This document shows positions 22,701-35,590 of a stretch of 64,000 nucleotides of DNA, one piece after another. The notes beneath the pieces are model-generated. The model saw only the letters and a program-made list of their open reading frames with translations, searched no databases and was not told the DNA's origin. Position 1 is the stretch's first letter. The number at the start of each line of letters is the position of its first letter. A program made the position numbers and the translations under genes. The DNA comes from Chaenocephalus aceratus (lineage: Eukaryota > Chordata > Actinopteri > Perciformes > Channichthyidae): positions 4,843,319-4,907,318 of the forward strand of contig CM043800.1 in NCBI GenBank assembly GCA_023974075.1, given 5' to 3'.

Positions 22701-25093
22701 CATTTATTCTGAAATGAGCCGTTGCGACTTCCGACTGATTTCGATAGAGCGGGTCACATATATGTTTGCTGGTCATATATTATGCATCTTCAAATCTACA
22801 AATTACAATGCTTTTTATTTACTTCTTAACTTACCAACACTGTCCAAGACCTTCGAAGATGCTGTGATGCTGAAGTTGTCTCATGAGGAGAGTACAAAAT
22901 TCCCTTGTGGGACCCCCCTCATCAACGGCACCCTCTCCAACTCCCTCCGTGTCAACAAAAATGACATCAATTTTGTTTTCCGGGACAAAACCGGTCCTGG
23001 AAAAGGCTCTAAAGGCACAATCAAATTCTTCCCCCCGGAAAGCATTTATTTGATTGGCTCTCACTAACTCCACTTTGACCCTGTCTTGTAGACACCGCAA
23101 AACCGTTTCAACGTCTACATGTCTGGAAAAGAAACGGATAAAAAGAAAATGGGAATAATAACATTAGCAATATTCGATGGGAATGTGCTTTACACAGTGA
23201 TGCATGCAGGTGGACACAAATCCAGAGAACTGAAAAAGATTATAATACATGTATTACTTGCAGACAACAAATGAAGTTGCAAATGTACTGGTGAGAGCTG
23301 CAGGTAACATACATTATTGTATGTGTAATCTGTACTGTGGCAATCCATGATGGAGCTTCATTTATTTAGTAGGCCTATTACAAAAGGGATATCATCTAAG
23401 GTCAAATGACCACCAGATTTCTCAAGCTACAAACATTTATCAAATTACGGGATTCTGTGACTCTTGTCAGCTTTTTCCACAACCTTGAAATCACAAGAGC
23501 GAATGTTCATTACTCACACACTGGCTGGTGGGGAGGGTCTGCGTTGTGCGGAGGGGCTGCCTGGTGGGGATGGGCTGTGAGGTGGGCTGTGAGGTGACAG
23601 CGATTCCTGAAAAGATAAGAGTCAGTATTCTTAACTCAACAAAAATCTGCAGTACCTCTTTAATCTAACTCGAGTCCTGAATTTCGTGTCTTGATTGAAA
23701 TCTAAAACCTATTTCATATGGGTCAGAGCTATCTCTTCAAGTACATTATAAAAAACCAAACCGTTTTGAAACACATGTCAATGAGCTGGTTATGAATGTA
23801 TGTCAACATTTGGTAATTGTCCTTACTACTTTTTATTTCATACCTGAACTTGGGGAACAACCCGAGATGGGCCGGGTAACGGTTGAGGGTGGGAGACAGG
23901 TTCACTCTGAGGTGGAGCAGCACCCTGTAAAAGAAGGTGCTTACTTTAGATATACAGAATTATACAGTGATCAATGTTTAATTTATTGTATTTGTCCTGT
24001 TGTTTTTAAATGTAAACGTTTATCTACGTTTGGCCGAATGTAGAGATTTTACCGACCCAAGGCATTGCCTGGTCGGATCTCCCTTGGACACAGGGAGGTG
24101 AGGGCAACAAATCTCCGCTGTTGTCCAACCATCCGGCAGAGGTCAAATTCTGGAGGGACGTTGGGCACTTTCTCCCTAAGGGCCTGGAGGAACTGTGCCG
24201 GGTCCAGGTGAAATGGCACAACGATATCTGACAAAACGAAAAAATTATATTACATACCCTGTATATTAACTCAGTGGCCACTTTATTAGGAAATATATAA
24301 TTGTACACCTGCACTCTAATGCAAATATGTAATCATGTAGCAATAACTCAATAATTATACACATACTGGTCTTGAGCTTCAGTTAAATTCAAACATAAAA
24401 ATTACAAAATATGTTTATATTAAATTATGTCTATGAGGCTTATAGTTTTGAAGATTATGTAAGAAGGCATTTTTAGGTGTAGTTCATTATAAACCCACTT
24501 ACCCATAGGAGAACTGTAGATGTCTTTGTCCTGCTTCAGGACAGACACTTTCACTGTGACAGGTCGGCTCGCCACTTTTCTTCCTGTTCTCCTTCTTCCG
24601 TCAGGTCCTCCCCCCTCGTCCCGTCGAAACATCTCAAACCTATGAAAGTGTTTACATTATGCACAATGTGCACGTTAATTATAAAATATACTAGGTTTAT
24701 TACGATGTATTATTCACCAGGTATTATGTTTATTGTGTACTTCTTGCTTTGCAGTTACTTTAGTGCATTTAAAAGAGTTAATTAGAGTAACCATGGTAGA
24801 GTTCAGAGGTGGAAAAATTCAGGGGGGCCAAATCCGGCCTGCGACTTCGTTTTGTCTCGCAAGAGCTTGTAAAGAATATAATATGTTTAATATACGGTTT
24901 CATGCTGCTTTACAGAAGCACGTTGTCCATAAACTACATGTCCCACAATGCATCTCATTTTGAGACGACATGCGCACTGAAGAGACTTGCAATTATATGC
25001 CCTCGACTTCTGCTTTCAGACGTAGTTAATTACCAAGTTATTTTCCTATCCGATAATAACCCAATGCAGAGGCAATAATGTCATATAATACAT

Positions 25094-25137
<44 letters not shown>

Positions 25138-25638
25138 TATAGACTCCGGTAAAATGATAAGGAGTCCTTCAGCTTATTTACTCAAGTAAAAATCCAAATT
25201 ACAGGCTATAAAATGTTCTCACGGTAAAAAGTCACTTTTAAACAGTCTTTTATGTTGTTTTCATCTGTCGTGCATGATATGCACCGAGGTCGTTTTTTCT
25301 ACGTCCCATCCATTTTGTTTTAAATTAGTCTTTACATCGAGGAAGGAACGCAATGATGCAAAATAAAAATAATCCATAATTCACCTCAAATGCATTAAAA
25401 CTAAAACCTACTTACGTCCCACCTCTGCATTTACCTACTGACCATTTCCACGTGGTGGTTGTGGTCTGTGTCTGTTCACATCATTTCAATAAACCCAATC
25501 CATGTTATATTAAAATGACATAGGCTACCTTTCCACAACGCCACCTTGGTTTGGTTGTGGATGTTCTTGGGGCTGGTTCAGCAACCTGTCGAAAGAATTG
25601 TTCATGGTGTCTCTCAGGTCAGATAGCCTTCTCCTCAT
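19777..25638 (-). CDS. HECT-domain protein (G2E3-like), ten exons, possibly a pseudogene
   Basis: Minus-strand exons with splice signals: 25638-25529 (ATG), 24639-24503, 24227-24053, 23924-23844, 23606-23518, 23122-22835, 21341-21163, 20833-20661, 20550-20340, 20024-19777 (TAG). The N-terminus is low-complexity with a TVKVSVLKQDKD segment. A Pro/Ser-rich linker precedes the HECT N-lobe (INAFRGEEFDCAFRAF, GAVDEGGPTREFCTLLMRQL, SIFEG; then GLYRVVAKMLVICLVQG). The C-lobe ends FPTANTCGLILRLP and keeps the Thr-Cys of the ubiquitin-accepting site. Such proteins in fish resemble G2/M-phase E3 ligase G2E3 without its PHD fingers. The intron after 21163 uses GC instead of GT. A one-base slip near 20375 separates the WRDWLLQVE frame, and the phase does not match at 24053/23924 and 22835/21341. 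Fold is clear, intactness is not. Confidence 0.75.
21383..21675. mobile_element. hAT-type MITE in HECT gene intron
   Basis: The inverted ends TAGGGCTGCTCGATTA and TAATTGAGCAGCCCTA enclose 293 bp with AT-rich subterminal CGATTAT repeats. The flanks share GACCA only, so the 8-bp duplication is degraded or the exact end is off by a base or two. Confidence 0.75.
21885..22760. mobile_element. Non-autonomous DNA transposon in HECT gene intron
   Basis: The inverted ends TATGTGACCTGCTCCATCGA and TCGATAGAGCGGGTCACATA, with an extended ATCGAAATCAGTCG match, enclose about 876 bp. Inside, two related blocks (about 22340-22430 and 22565-22665, sharing TTCTGAAAGCCAAGACTTTG) indicate an internal duplication. 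No ORF of note. Confidence 0.75.
25099..25131. repeat. (AT)n microsatellite
   Basis: About 16 AT units, inside a probable MITE region. Downstream, 25140-25440 contains a TTTACTCAAGTAAAAATCC phrase and a CCACCTCTG end, typical of a common fish hAT MITE. A CAGAGGTGG-like start lies near 24805, but no target duplication was found. Confidence 0.8.
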
Positions 25639-26083
25639 GTTCACCAATCTGCTGCGAATAGGCGTTAACAAAAAAACTTCCGGAGGTCAAACAGTTAGGG
25701 TCAATTATCCAGTCAGTGTTTAATAACACTAATAACAAAAATAATTGATTTGAATGTTCATGTTTTTAATGTAAGTTATGTTACTTACTGTTTTACTACC
25801 AATAATGATTAGAATTATTATTAATTCTTGTTCCAACATGTGTAGTTAACATATTAAACTATTCTCACATTTTACTTTTTGATAATTAACTCATGTCTCA
25901 TACACGCATCATATCATTATTTATATATCCTGCTTCAATTCACAGGGTGTAAAACCAGGCCCAGTAGAGAACATGGCTGTGATGTTCGCAAATGCAAAGC
26001 AGAGAACAATGTCAGATGAACTAAGTTGAGACATAAGAAATTATGTGAAAGAAAGATATGCACAAAGAATAGCTTATGTTGAT

Positions 26084-26205
26084 TTGTATCTCATTACTCT
26101 GAAGTGCTCTGAAATACTGTGATTTTAGTGACTCCACACATACTTCTCAACATTCAGGTTTACTGACATAAGCTGTGAATATTAAACATTACAAGCATGT
26201 AGGTA
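26084..26205 (+). repeat. Left arm of long inverted repeat around the MITE/Tc1 cluster
   Basis: About 110-120 bases match the complement of 29232-29340, including CATACTTCTCAACATTCAGG and ACATAAGCTGTGAATATTAA. The loop is about 3 kb and contains the TTAA-type MITE and the Tc1 element. Confidence 0.8.
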
Positions 26206-26613
26206 GAGAAAAAAATGTGTCTGCTGACTCGCTTCTCATATCAGCAACCCACAACAGCAAGAAGTCACATCACTGTTTGGCTACAGACTCCAACCATCTG
26301 CATGCATTTGTTTTTTTCGTGAACATCAACAGCTGCACTTAAAGGGATAGTTTGGGTCTTTTGAAGTTAAGTTGTATCAGGTACTTATCCATGGTTATTG
26401 TGTATTACAGTGGGGCAAAAAAGTATTTAGTCAGCCACCAATTGTGCAAGTTCTCCCACTTAAAAAGATGAGAGGCCTGTAATTTTCATCCTAGGTATAC
26501 CTCAACTATGAGAGACAAAATGAGAAAAAAAAAATCACATTGTCTGATTTTTAAAGAATTTATTTGCAAATTATGGTGGAAAATAAGTATTTGGTCAATA
26601 ACAAAAGTTCATC

Positions 26614-27944
<1,331 letters not shown>

Positions 27945-28051
27945 AGTGGAGTTTGGAGTGTGACTGTTTGAGGTTGTGGACAGGTGTCTTTTATACTGAT
28001 AACGAGTTCAAACAGGTGCCATTAATACAGTTAACAAGTGGAGGACAGAGG

Positions 28052-28817
28052 AGGCTGATTGATTGATTGAACATTGTATTAACAGATTGCAGAATGGGTA
28101 CAATACAGTACAGCTCAATACACACAATTGTTAAGGGGATGCAGACCAGAAAAAGACTTTCGTCTTGTTTACATCAGGGTCCCCCATTTAATTCATCATA
28201 ACATATATGACATACATGACATACAGATAGACAGTACTGTTACATCTAGAAATGTATGACATACCAGATCTACAAATATACAGTACTGTTTGTGAGTATA
28301 AAAAGTGTCTAAAAAGAGAGTATATACATTGAGGGGGGGTGGGAAACTGTATATTGTAGGGGGTTAGGTTTGGACATTTACAGGGGCCAGTTTCGAATTG
28401 CAGTCTTCCGTAGGTGCTCTTTTAGAGAGGTTTTGAAGGTGGGTAGTGATTCACATTCCTTTACAGCTGTGGGTAGGGCGTTCCACATTGTTGTGGCATA
28501 ATTGCGAAACGTGTTTCGTCCCTTGTTTGAGCCAAATCTGGGTTTAACATGATTTGTGGAGCTCCCTCTGGTGTTGTGGTCGTGGTATTCACTGACCTTT
28601 GGGAAGTATTTTGACATGTACATGGGTACCTTCGTGGTGTAGTGTATCTTGTAGACATGGCCCATTGCAAGTTGCAAAGTGGGCAGGGGTGAGGTGGGTT
28701 CTAGTAGTAAGGTCAAGCAGTAGTCTGACCAGTTTGTTTTGTGATGTTTGTAATTTTGTTTTTAGCGCCTTTGAGGTGCTTTGGTACCATGAGGTGCAAG
28801 CATAGTCGTAGTACCCT
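28052..28817 (-). mobile_element. 5'-truncated LINE fragment inside the Tc1 leader
   Basis: Comparison with the usual Tc1 leader shows that 28052-28817 is inserted sequence. On the minus strand it encodes the end of an ORF2 (CTSWYQSTSKALKTKLQTSQ, then a frame change and MWNALPTAVKECESLPTFK). It ends in a tail of repeated TCAATCAATCAA, typical of target-primed LINE insertion. A CR1/Rex1-like clade is likely but not proven. Confidence 0.75.
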
Positions 28818-29231
28818 CTTAAAGAAGAAGTGACATGGTCTGTGAGAGCCAGAAATCTTGTTTGTTTGTAGGTGAACAATTCATTCATTAAAAATCCTAC
28901 AATGTGATTTCCTGGATTCTTTCCCCCCATTTTGTCTCTCATAGTTGAAGTGTACCTAGGAGGAAAATTAGAGGCCTCTCATCTTTTGGTGGGAGAACTT
29001 GCACAATTGGTGGCTGACTAAATACTTTTTTTCCCCACTGTATATACAGACAGGAGCAATGGTACAACAGCAAAGCAATGTACTGCTTTGGACGATGGCA
29101 ACAGAAAAACATATTTTAGCCATCTTAAAGAGGCCCATCTGCAGAGGAATATACGCTGATTCAACACAGACAGAGTGGCATGTTCTCACTCCCAGTGATA
29201 AAGGAGAGAACAGACCCATTCCTTGTCTACA

Positions 29232-29340
29232 TGCCTGTAATGTATGTTAATATTCACAGCTTATGTCAGTGAACCTGAATGTTGAGAAGTATGTGTGGTG
29301 ACAATAAAATCATAGTATTTTTTCAGAGTAATGAGATACA
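29232..29340 (-). repeat. Right arm of long inverted repeat
   Basis: Complement of 26084-26205; similarity is high but with small indels (the GTGCTCTGAAATACTG region is shortened on this side). Confidence 0.8.
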
Positions 29341-30320
29341 AATGAATATAGCAATGCTCACATTTGTAACAGACAGCACCCTGATCAATACAAAACATTT
29401 TTAGCCAGAAGCCTACAATTTTATCCTCATATAATATCAAAGTCTTTCTAATATCCTACAGGATTCAGCAGGAATTTATGCTGTGAAATGTATACTGTAC
29501 CGTGCCATGTGATCAAACCTCAACACAGTGTGTAGCTATGATGGAGATATTTTCAGTTTAGCTGAATGTATGCCATGGCACACGTGTATGACATACATCC
29601 CAGGTCTTAGAACACCAAATGTATAACTTTATCAGTTTAAAAACAAAAAATAAACGAACCTGAAAACGTGATCAATTCCCAATGATGCATTATATTTTCA
29701 CGAGAATTTTACATTATCCGTTGCTAGGTTTTAGATTATCAGTAGGTAAAAGTGGTATCACAATTATTCAGTCGGAATATTTTATTACATTATGCCCAGG
29801 TACTCACAAGAACATATCCTAGATGTCTGAGAACATCCATCGCGTATGAAGACTGAATGAAAATGGATAGATACATGTTGAAAAGCATTGTAATTAGTAA
29901 AAGAAACAAGAGCATTTTTTAAACTTCATGCAGATATTAATAGCATTTCAAGCTGTGCATGTTCTCAGGCAGCAATGCACATTTTTTTTTGTTGCTTTCC
30001 TGCAATATGTGCTTATGTTCCGTGGCACTAATGAACAATGTTAAACGCAGGGCTATGTTTTGTAATATATCAATGTCAACACATTATGTTTTCTTTAAAA
30101 AAACATTTAGTGGCGATTATTGAATTTCCCCATGAGGTCTGGACTGTTATTTGTCGAAAACACATCCCAATGGATGACTATATAAAGCCCAGTCACCGTG
30201 GCAACGTGCAGGCCACAAGTGGGGCTAGTAACTGCACAAAATCAATGAGAGAGACCATTGTTTAAACAAAGTAATTTATTTAAGGAAAATGCACTCGAAT
30301 ACTACAACATAAAAACATAG
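29341..30320. other. Noncoding AT-rich stretch, nothing recognised
   Basis: About 1 kb without convincing ORFs, inverted ends or repeats. Confidence 0.5.
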
Positions 30321-30328
30321 GTACACAC

Positions 30329-31122
30329 CAGGGTTTCCGCTAGGATTTTTTCTCGCCGGTCAAATGTCCGGGCAGAATTTATTTTACCGGACTAATTTGA
30401 AACTTACCGGTCACTTTCCGTTAGCATGTAATTACCGGACTATGAGCAGATATGCTTCAGTTTAAAACTCAGTTCACGGGGCTCATTTTTATATCGCTTC
30501 AGTTTATAATCGTAACAGATCGAAAAATTCAGATTCATTTTTCAATAAATGATTCCACAAACAACAAACAACATAATTATTACATTCAAACAAACTACTT
30601 GTAGTAGATAACGTACATTATTCAAAAGTTTACATTACATTTGAATAATAACACGGGAGAAACGGAGCCTCTCTTTTCCCCTCTCCCTCCCTCCCTCTCT
30701 CCCTCTCTCTCTCTCTCCCTCCCTCCCTCCCTCTCTCTCTCCCTCCCTCTCTCTCCTGACAGCCCGTCAGTTTCTCATGCAGCTCCTGCAGCTCGCTAAA
30801 CAGAGGGCGGGGCTTCAGGTGATTATGCAGAGCTGCGTGTCTCCGTCAGACTCAGCAGCTGATCTGATCTCTCTCTCTCGTCCGGTTACACTTCACTCGC
30901 GTTTATGTCCATATCGATCAGATCCAGCTCTCCTGATCGGCCTTTACAGAGAGCACCGATCAAACTATTAAGAGTGAATATCGGCCGATAATGACCGGCG
31001 GCCGATCGATCGGAGCCTCCCTAATTATTACCAGACATTTTGACCGGCAGGTTTTGAATGTACCGGTTTTTAATACATTTTACCAGCTAAAAACCGTTAA
31101 TTACCGGCTAACGGAAACCCTG
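30329..31122. mobile_element. hAT MITE
   Basis: The ends CAGGGTTTCCGCTAG and CTAACGGAAACCCTG have perfect 8-bp duplications GTACACAC (30321-30328, 31123-31130). 794 bp, with ACCGG-rich subterminal motifs on both sides and an internal CT-rich simple repeat at 30674-30756. No transposase. Confidence 0.93.
30674..30756. repeat. CT-rich simple repeat
   Basis: CCCTCCCTCTCT-type polypyrimidine run inside the MITE. Confidence 0.9.
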
Positions 31123-31258
31123 GTACACACATATATACACTCACTAGAAAATTGTGCAAAGTAGTAGTTTTAAAAAAAGGCAATTAGTGTGAGTTCAAAG
31201 GGCAAAGAACAGCCTGCGGGGGAGCCGCTGTGAAATATGTGTCATGTCCGTGACAAAA

Positions 31259-33221
31259 TCAGACAACATTCAATGTTGCCATGAATGCCAGTATATTTTG
31301 GATGACGTCCAGTCCAAGATCTCCTCTACGACTAGCAAGAGGATCAAACTGTGCGGTGAGTTGCTCCATGTCCTCATCGCTTAGCAGGTGCTGGTTTCGA
31401 GGTACGGTGACCCTCTCTGGCCAGTCCAATGCAACATCCCCTGCATCAGCTCTACTCTCTCTTTCTGGCTCCTCCTGAGCAACATCCCCTGCATCAGCTC
31501 TACCCTCTCTCTCTGGCTCATCCTGAGCATCTCCTTGTCCTCCACCAAAGAGGCTCTGCATGGCAGAAGTGGTCTGGCCCTGCCGTTCCAGTCAACCTTG
31601 GACAAAAAGTTGTATGGGACTCTGGTGTCTTTCGGTCCTCAACCCATGATTGTTCCACTGATCCAAAAAATCCCGTAGGTCATGGTTTATGCGTGGGAGA
31701 TAGACATAATGCAGGGCCCACATGTGCATTTCATTGTCTATTTCTAGTATGCCTTCACTCTCCAGGAAGTTGAAGAGGTCGTAATAGACATTGCTCACAC
31801 CTCGCCACAGGTCACCCCAGAGCCATTCTATTATCTGGTTGTGGGTGCTTCTTCCACGGAGAGCACTGCCTCTGTGAGAGCCTCTGAAGATGTTCATCAT
31901 TAGGCAGACAGAGTTGTTTTCGCCCCCATGGTCGGTTCTGACCCTCGAGGGCACACCATACTTGGCCACCGCGTCCATGAAGCTCGCCATCACGGTAGTG
32001 CTCCTGTTGTTGTCTGAGGCCCGGAGGAAGGCGACCAGGCGGCTGTACCCATCAATACCCCCATGAATGACAATCCTCCACCTGAAACAAAAACATGAAA
32101 AGTATAACTAGTTTGATGCACAATACATAAACTGAAGCAGGAGTTTGGGTTTTGTGGCCTACTGATTAAAAGTATCCATCTTTTAAGTCTGGTATTGGTC
32201 ATATTTACCTTATTAATTTGTGGTGTCCATCTAGGTGCCACAAGGAGTTTGGTCCGGCGACCCGGTATGCTCTACGGTGCAGTCTCTGTGACATTGCTCG
32301 TAGTGCAGCTGCTTCTGGGTCTATCCGCCTCATGCTGTCCCGCACTCTGCGTCTCTGTATCCACAACTGCTGGGCCTGCAGCTGTGCCCTGACTGATTCA
32401 GGGCCAATCTGGTTATTCCCAGCCACTAACTCCTTGATGAGGTCGTCTAGTGCAGCATCTGAGATGGTGGAGTATATCCCAGAGTGCGGCATGTGGAACC
32501 GCCTGAAAAATAAACATGTTTTAAAAATATGTGAGACCTACGGTATTCAGATTTACTTTACAACATGCATAGTGTAACATGGCTACAACCCCTCCTTGGG
32601 ATGTTTACAATACATTGAGACAAGAAGCACATTCCAATGTTGAAGACATGCTACATACCTCAATCGCCGTGTCACTGTGCGCAGAGATACTTTTAATATC
32701 TGTGCCATCTTTGTAGCTGTAAAACCACTTAGAATTAGTAACCATCCGGATCAGATAAAACACAAACACACTGTAGATGTGTCCCCGCTCTTATGTGCCC
32801 ATCCCCTTAGGTGTCTATCCTTTGTATATTTACTGCATGTATACCTGTAGTCTGATACAATATCTACAGTTTGGAAGGGTATTAAATTAAATGTGGTGAT
32901 GTTTAATGGTTTATGTGTTAATGTAATGGCAGTTAAACAGGACCGGTCACAAACACCAAAGTAAGGGGAGGGGGACGACGACCACAATAGGAGGGTTAAA
33001 ATGTATTGGCCTGTTGGCCACTTACTACTCAACAATACTAACACTGGTTTCTCAACGATAGCCTATCCTAAAGTCTATCACATTGGCCTACCTTGTTGTG
33101 CGGTTGTGGTAGGCCAAGATCTCCAGACTTCAACTATATATTCCCGAAGGTCCTGAAGTAAAAGATCAGCTGTAGGGACGTTAATTATCCTGCCCCGTGA
33201 CCACTCGAGGCTCCTCTCCAT
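31259..33221 (-). CDS. DDE integrase-core (rve) protein, four exons, one in-frame TGA
   Basis: Exons on the minus strand: 33221-33092 (ATG), 32716-32659, 32502-32209, 32081-31259; every junction is GT-AG and in phase. A helix-turn-helix lies around the second exon (ATKMAQILKVSLRTVTRRL). The integrase core follows: WHLDGHH (first Asp), GGIDGYSR, RTDHGGEN (second Asp) and HNQIIEWLW (Glu), so the catalytic triad is present. The C-terminal part has two copies of an acidic 17-residue repeat (EPERE-RADAGDVA type) and a closing LSDEDMEQL segment. A TGA at 31594-31592 interrupts the frame, which continues open for another 110 codons to 31259. This family recurs as multi-exon genes in fish and cnidarians. 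Whether it is a transposase or a domesticated gene I cannot tell; no TIRs were found. Confidence 0.8.
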
Positions 33222-33524
33222 TGTTTCTAACCTGCCAGTAAACGGTTTGGTGAAATAGGGAAGAAGACAGAATTTGTAAGTGTGAAAGATCTCACAGCCC
33301 CTCAGTAAGTTATATTCACAAACAAACTACATTCCTTTGTGTTCGATAGTAGCGATAGGCTGAGCCCTTCCTTACCTCACTACTGTGTATTGTAACACAG
33401 CATGACCATCATCTGTTTGGAGAAGTCTTGTGCAGTCATGTATTGTCCTTTTGCAACGCAAGATGAAGTTTCTCGTGGACATTTTTCGATGATTTTACTG
33501 TTTCTATAAATAAGAAACGGTTTC
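33222..33524. other. Upstream region of the rve gene, nothing recognised
   Basis: About 300 bases upstream of the ATG at 33221. I see no clear TATA box or CpG-rich promoter. Confidence 0.3.
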
Positions 33525-33604
33525 TTCTTCTTCTTCTTCTTCTTCTTCTTCTTCTTCTTCTTCTTCTTCTTCTTCTTCTTCTTCTTCTTCTTCTTCTTCT
33601 TCTT
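33525..33604. repeat. (TTC)n microsatellite
   Basis: About 26 uninterrupted TTC units. The Lys-rich minus-strand reading here is only this repeat. Confidence 0.97.
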
Positions 33605-33741
33605 GTGCATGCTGGGAGTTTTTGGAGTGCGACAGAAAGAGAAGAGCGAGACTTTTTCGTTATAATTTCCGTTTATTTTTGTGTAATGGGTGTTCATTTA
33701 ATATAGTTTATCGGTGGTGGTTTTGATTTTCTTTACTTTTC

Positions 33742-34245
33742 GTGCTTTTTGGTGGTGTTTTTGGGGTGTTTTGTGGGCTTCTCCTGCCGGTGTCTCGCCG
33801 GCCGGCGTCTGACGCCATGGTAAATGGAGAGTTTGCCAAACTCACGAGGAAGCACGGCATTAAAATCTCAGCCGGCTTCCCATGCACTGTGGAGGAGATC
33901 GGGCTGGCTGTGGGAGAGAAGGTCGGGCACAGCAGCATTAAGTCCCTGGCGCGGATGAACAGCGCGGTGGTGATCTTTCTGGATCAGGTGGAGAAGGTGA
34001 ACCGCGTCATCGAGACGGGCATCGTGGTGAGAGAAATGTTTGTACAAGTACAGCCGCTGATGCTTCCCGCAACCAAAGTTGTACTGTCTAATGTCCCTCC
34101 CTTCATAACTGATGAGTTCCTCAGTAGAGAACTGTCCAGACACGGGAAACTTGTTTCTCCCGTAAAAAAGATGCTGTCTGGATGTAAGTTTCAGTTACTG
34201 AAACACGTAGTGTCTCACCGTAGACAAGTGTATATACAGATGTAG
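33742..34245 (+). pseudogene. Tx1/L1-like LINE ORF1 fragment
   Basis: An open frame with an internal Met at 33817. The protein has LTRKHGIKISAG, SLARMNSAVVIFLDQVEKVN, PATKVVLSNVPPFITDEFL and LLKHVVSHRRQVY, the order seen in ORF1 of fish Tx1-clade LINEs (an RNA-binding region normally followed by CCHC zinc knuckles). The sequence breaks off at about 34230, before the knuckles, into unrelated DNA. The preceding 33605-33741 may be its 5' UTR, abutting a TTC microsatellite. ORF1 of such elements packages the LINE RNA. Confidence 0.7.
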
Positions 34246-34547
34246 CACCCCAGATCAGACTCAAATGGGTGTGTCCCAGTCAAAAGCCCAGCAGATGCCA
34301 GTGGCTGGGGATGTTGCCAAATTGCTAGAGGGCGTTGCCCAATTTCCCCATTTGTTCAATTACAGGATTTAACCATGAGATGGCGCTTCATTCACAAAAT
34401 ACACAAAGACAACTGGGTGTTGTAGAAACATCAATATTTTAGATCAAATAAAGTATATAGTTTGCTTTATGCAGTATATTTATTGTAATATTGTTGGGGT
34501 GTTTTTACACAGTACAGTAGATTGAAGTAAATCAACTTATACATTAA

Positions 34548-34680
34548 GATAAGATAAGATGGACCTTTATTAATCCCGTCGGGAAATTCAGTAGTTCAAA
34601 CAGCAACAGGGTAAGAGTGAAAAACAGGACAGCACAGATTCACACAGATTAATAAAATCAAAAATAAGATGAGCGATACA
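34548..34680 (-). mobile_element. 3' end of a non-LTR retrotransposon
   Basis: AAGATAAGATAAGATGGACC at 34548 followed by TTTATTAATCCCGTCGGGAA is the complement of a familiar fish LINE 3' end with (ATCTT)n tail. Only the 3' UTR is present. A Rex-like origin is likely. Confidence 0.55.
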
Positions 34681-35000
34681 AATAATAATAATGAGAAACT
34701 ATGAAATAAGAAATGAATAAAACTAAAATGTAATTATCATATCATATATTATAATGTATTTTATTATTAAGTAATATCATACATTAACCCCATTATAGCA
34801 GATGCCACATTGAATGGATGAACACATGTATGCATCAATAATTACAACAGAGTATTTCTAAATACAAGTTGTAAAAATACTTATATGTATTTAATATTAA
34901 CCCTTTGGAGTCGACCGTCACGCCGGCGTGATCAGATCACATGACCTGCTCAAGCCGGTGCCGCATAAAAACAACAGTCCGGACACCATTGCCGTTTGTT

Positions 35001-35435
35001 TCTGTCGAAAGTACTGGCTTTAGACTATATCCCAGTCTTTGTTTCATGCAAAAAGACCCAGTAAACACGGAGATACGATGATATAAAGTTAATACATTTC
35101 AAAAGTATGAAAAATGGAAGCACATATCTGAATATCTTCGCCATATTTGATCATTTTACGAAACGGAAAATACTGGAAACTGTAGATCCTGCTCAACAGG
35201 ATGTATATGTGTATTTCTGTCGAAAGTACTGGCTTGAAACTATATGCCAGTCTTTGTTTCATGCAAAAATACCCAATAAACACGGACATACGATGATATA
35301 AAGTTAATACAGATATATTTCAGAAGTATGAATAATGGAAGCACATATTTGAATATCTTCACCGTATTTGATCATTTTACGAAACGGAAAATACTGGAAA
35401 CTGTAGATTCTGCTCAACAGGATGTATTTACCAGG
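35001..35435. repeat. 215-bp tandem duplication
   Basis: Two head-to-tail copies starting TCTGTCGAAAGTACTGGCTT at 35001 and 35216, about 90 percent alike by eye. Confidence 0.9.
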
Positions 35436-35459
35436 GAGGGGGTGAGGTAATCAGGTAAA

Positions 35460-35590
35460 CGGAGTAATACGAAACGAGACGAAGAGGGACGGTGGGAACC
35501 GAAGAGAGACGGCGGCAAATGGAGAGAGACGAAGATATACGAAGACAGGCGGCGGGAGACGAAGAGAGGCGGCGGGAGACTGTGATTGAA
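35460..35590. repeat. GAGACGAAGAGAGGCGGCGG minisatellite
   Basis: Degenerate purine-rich units of about 20 bases. Confidence 0.75.

Noticed and set aside
33380..33697. Minus-strand ORF with a long poly-Lys run
   Set aside because: It is the translation of the TTC microsatellite; flanking residues have no support.
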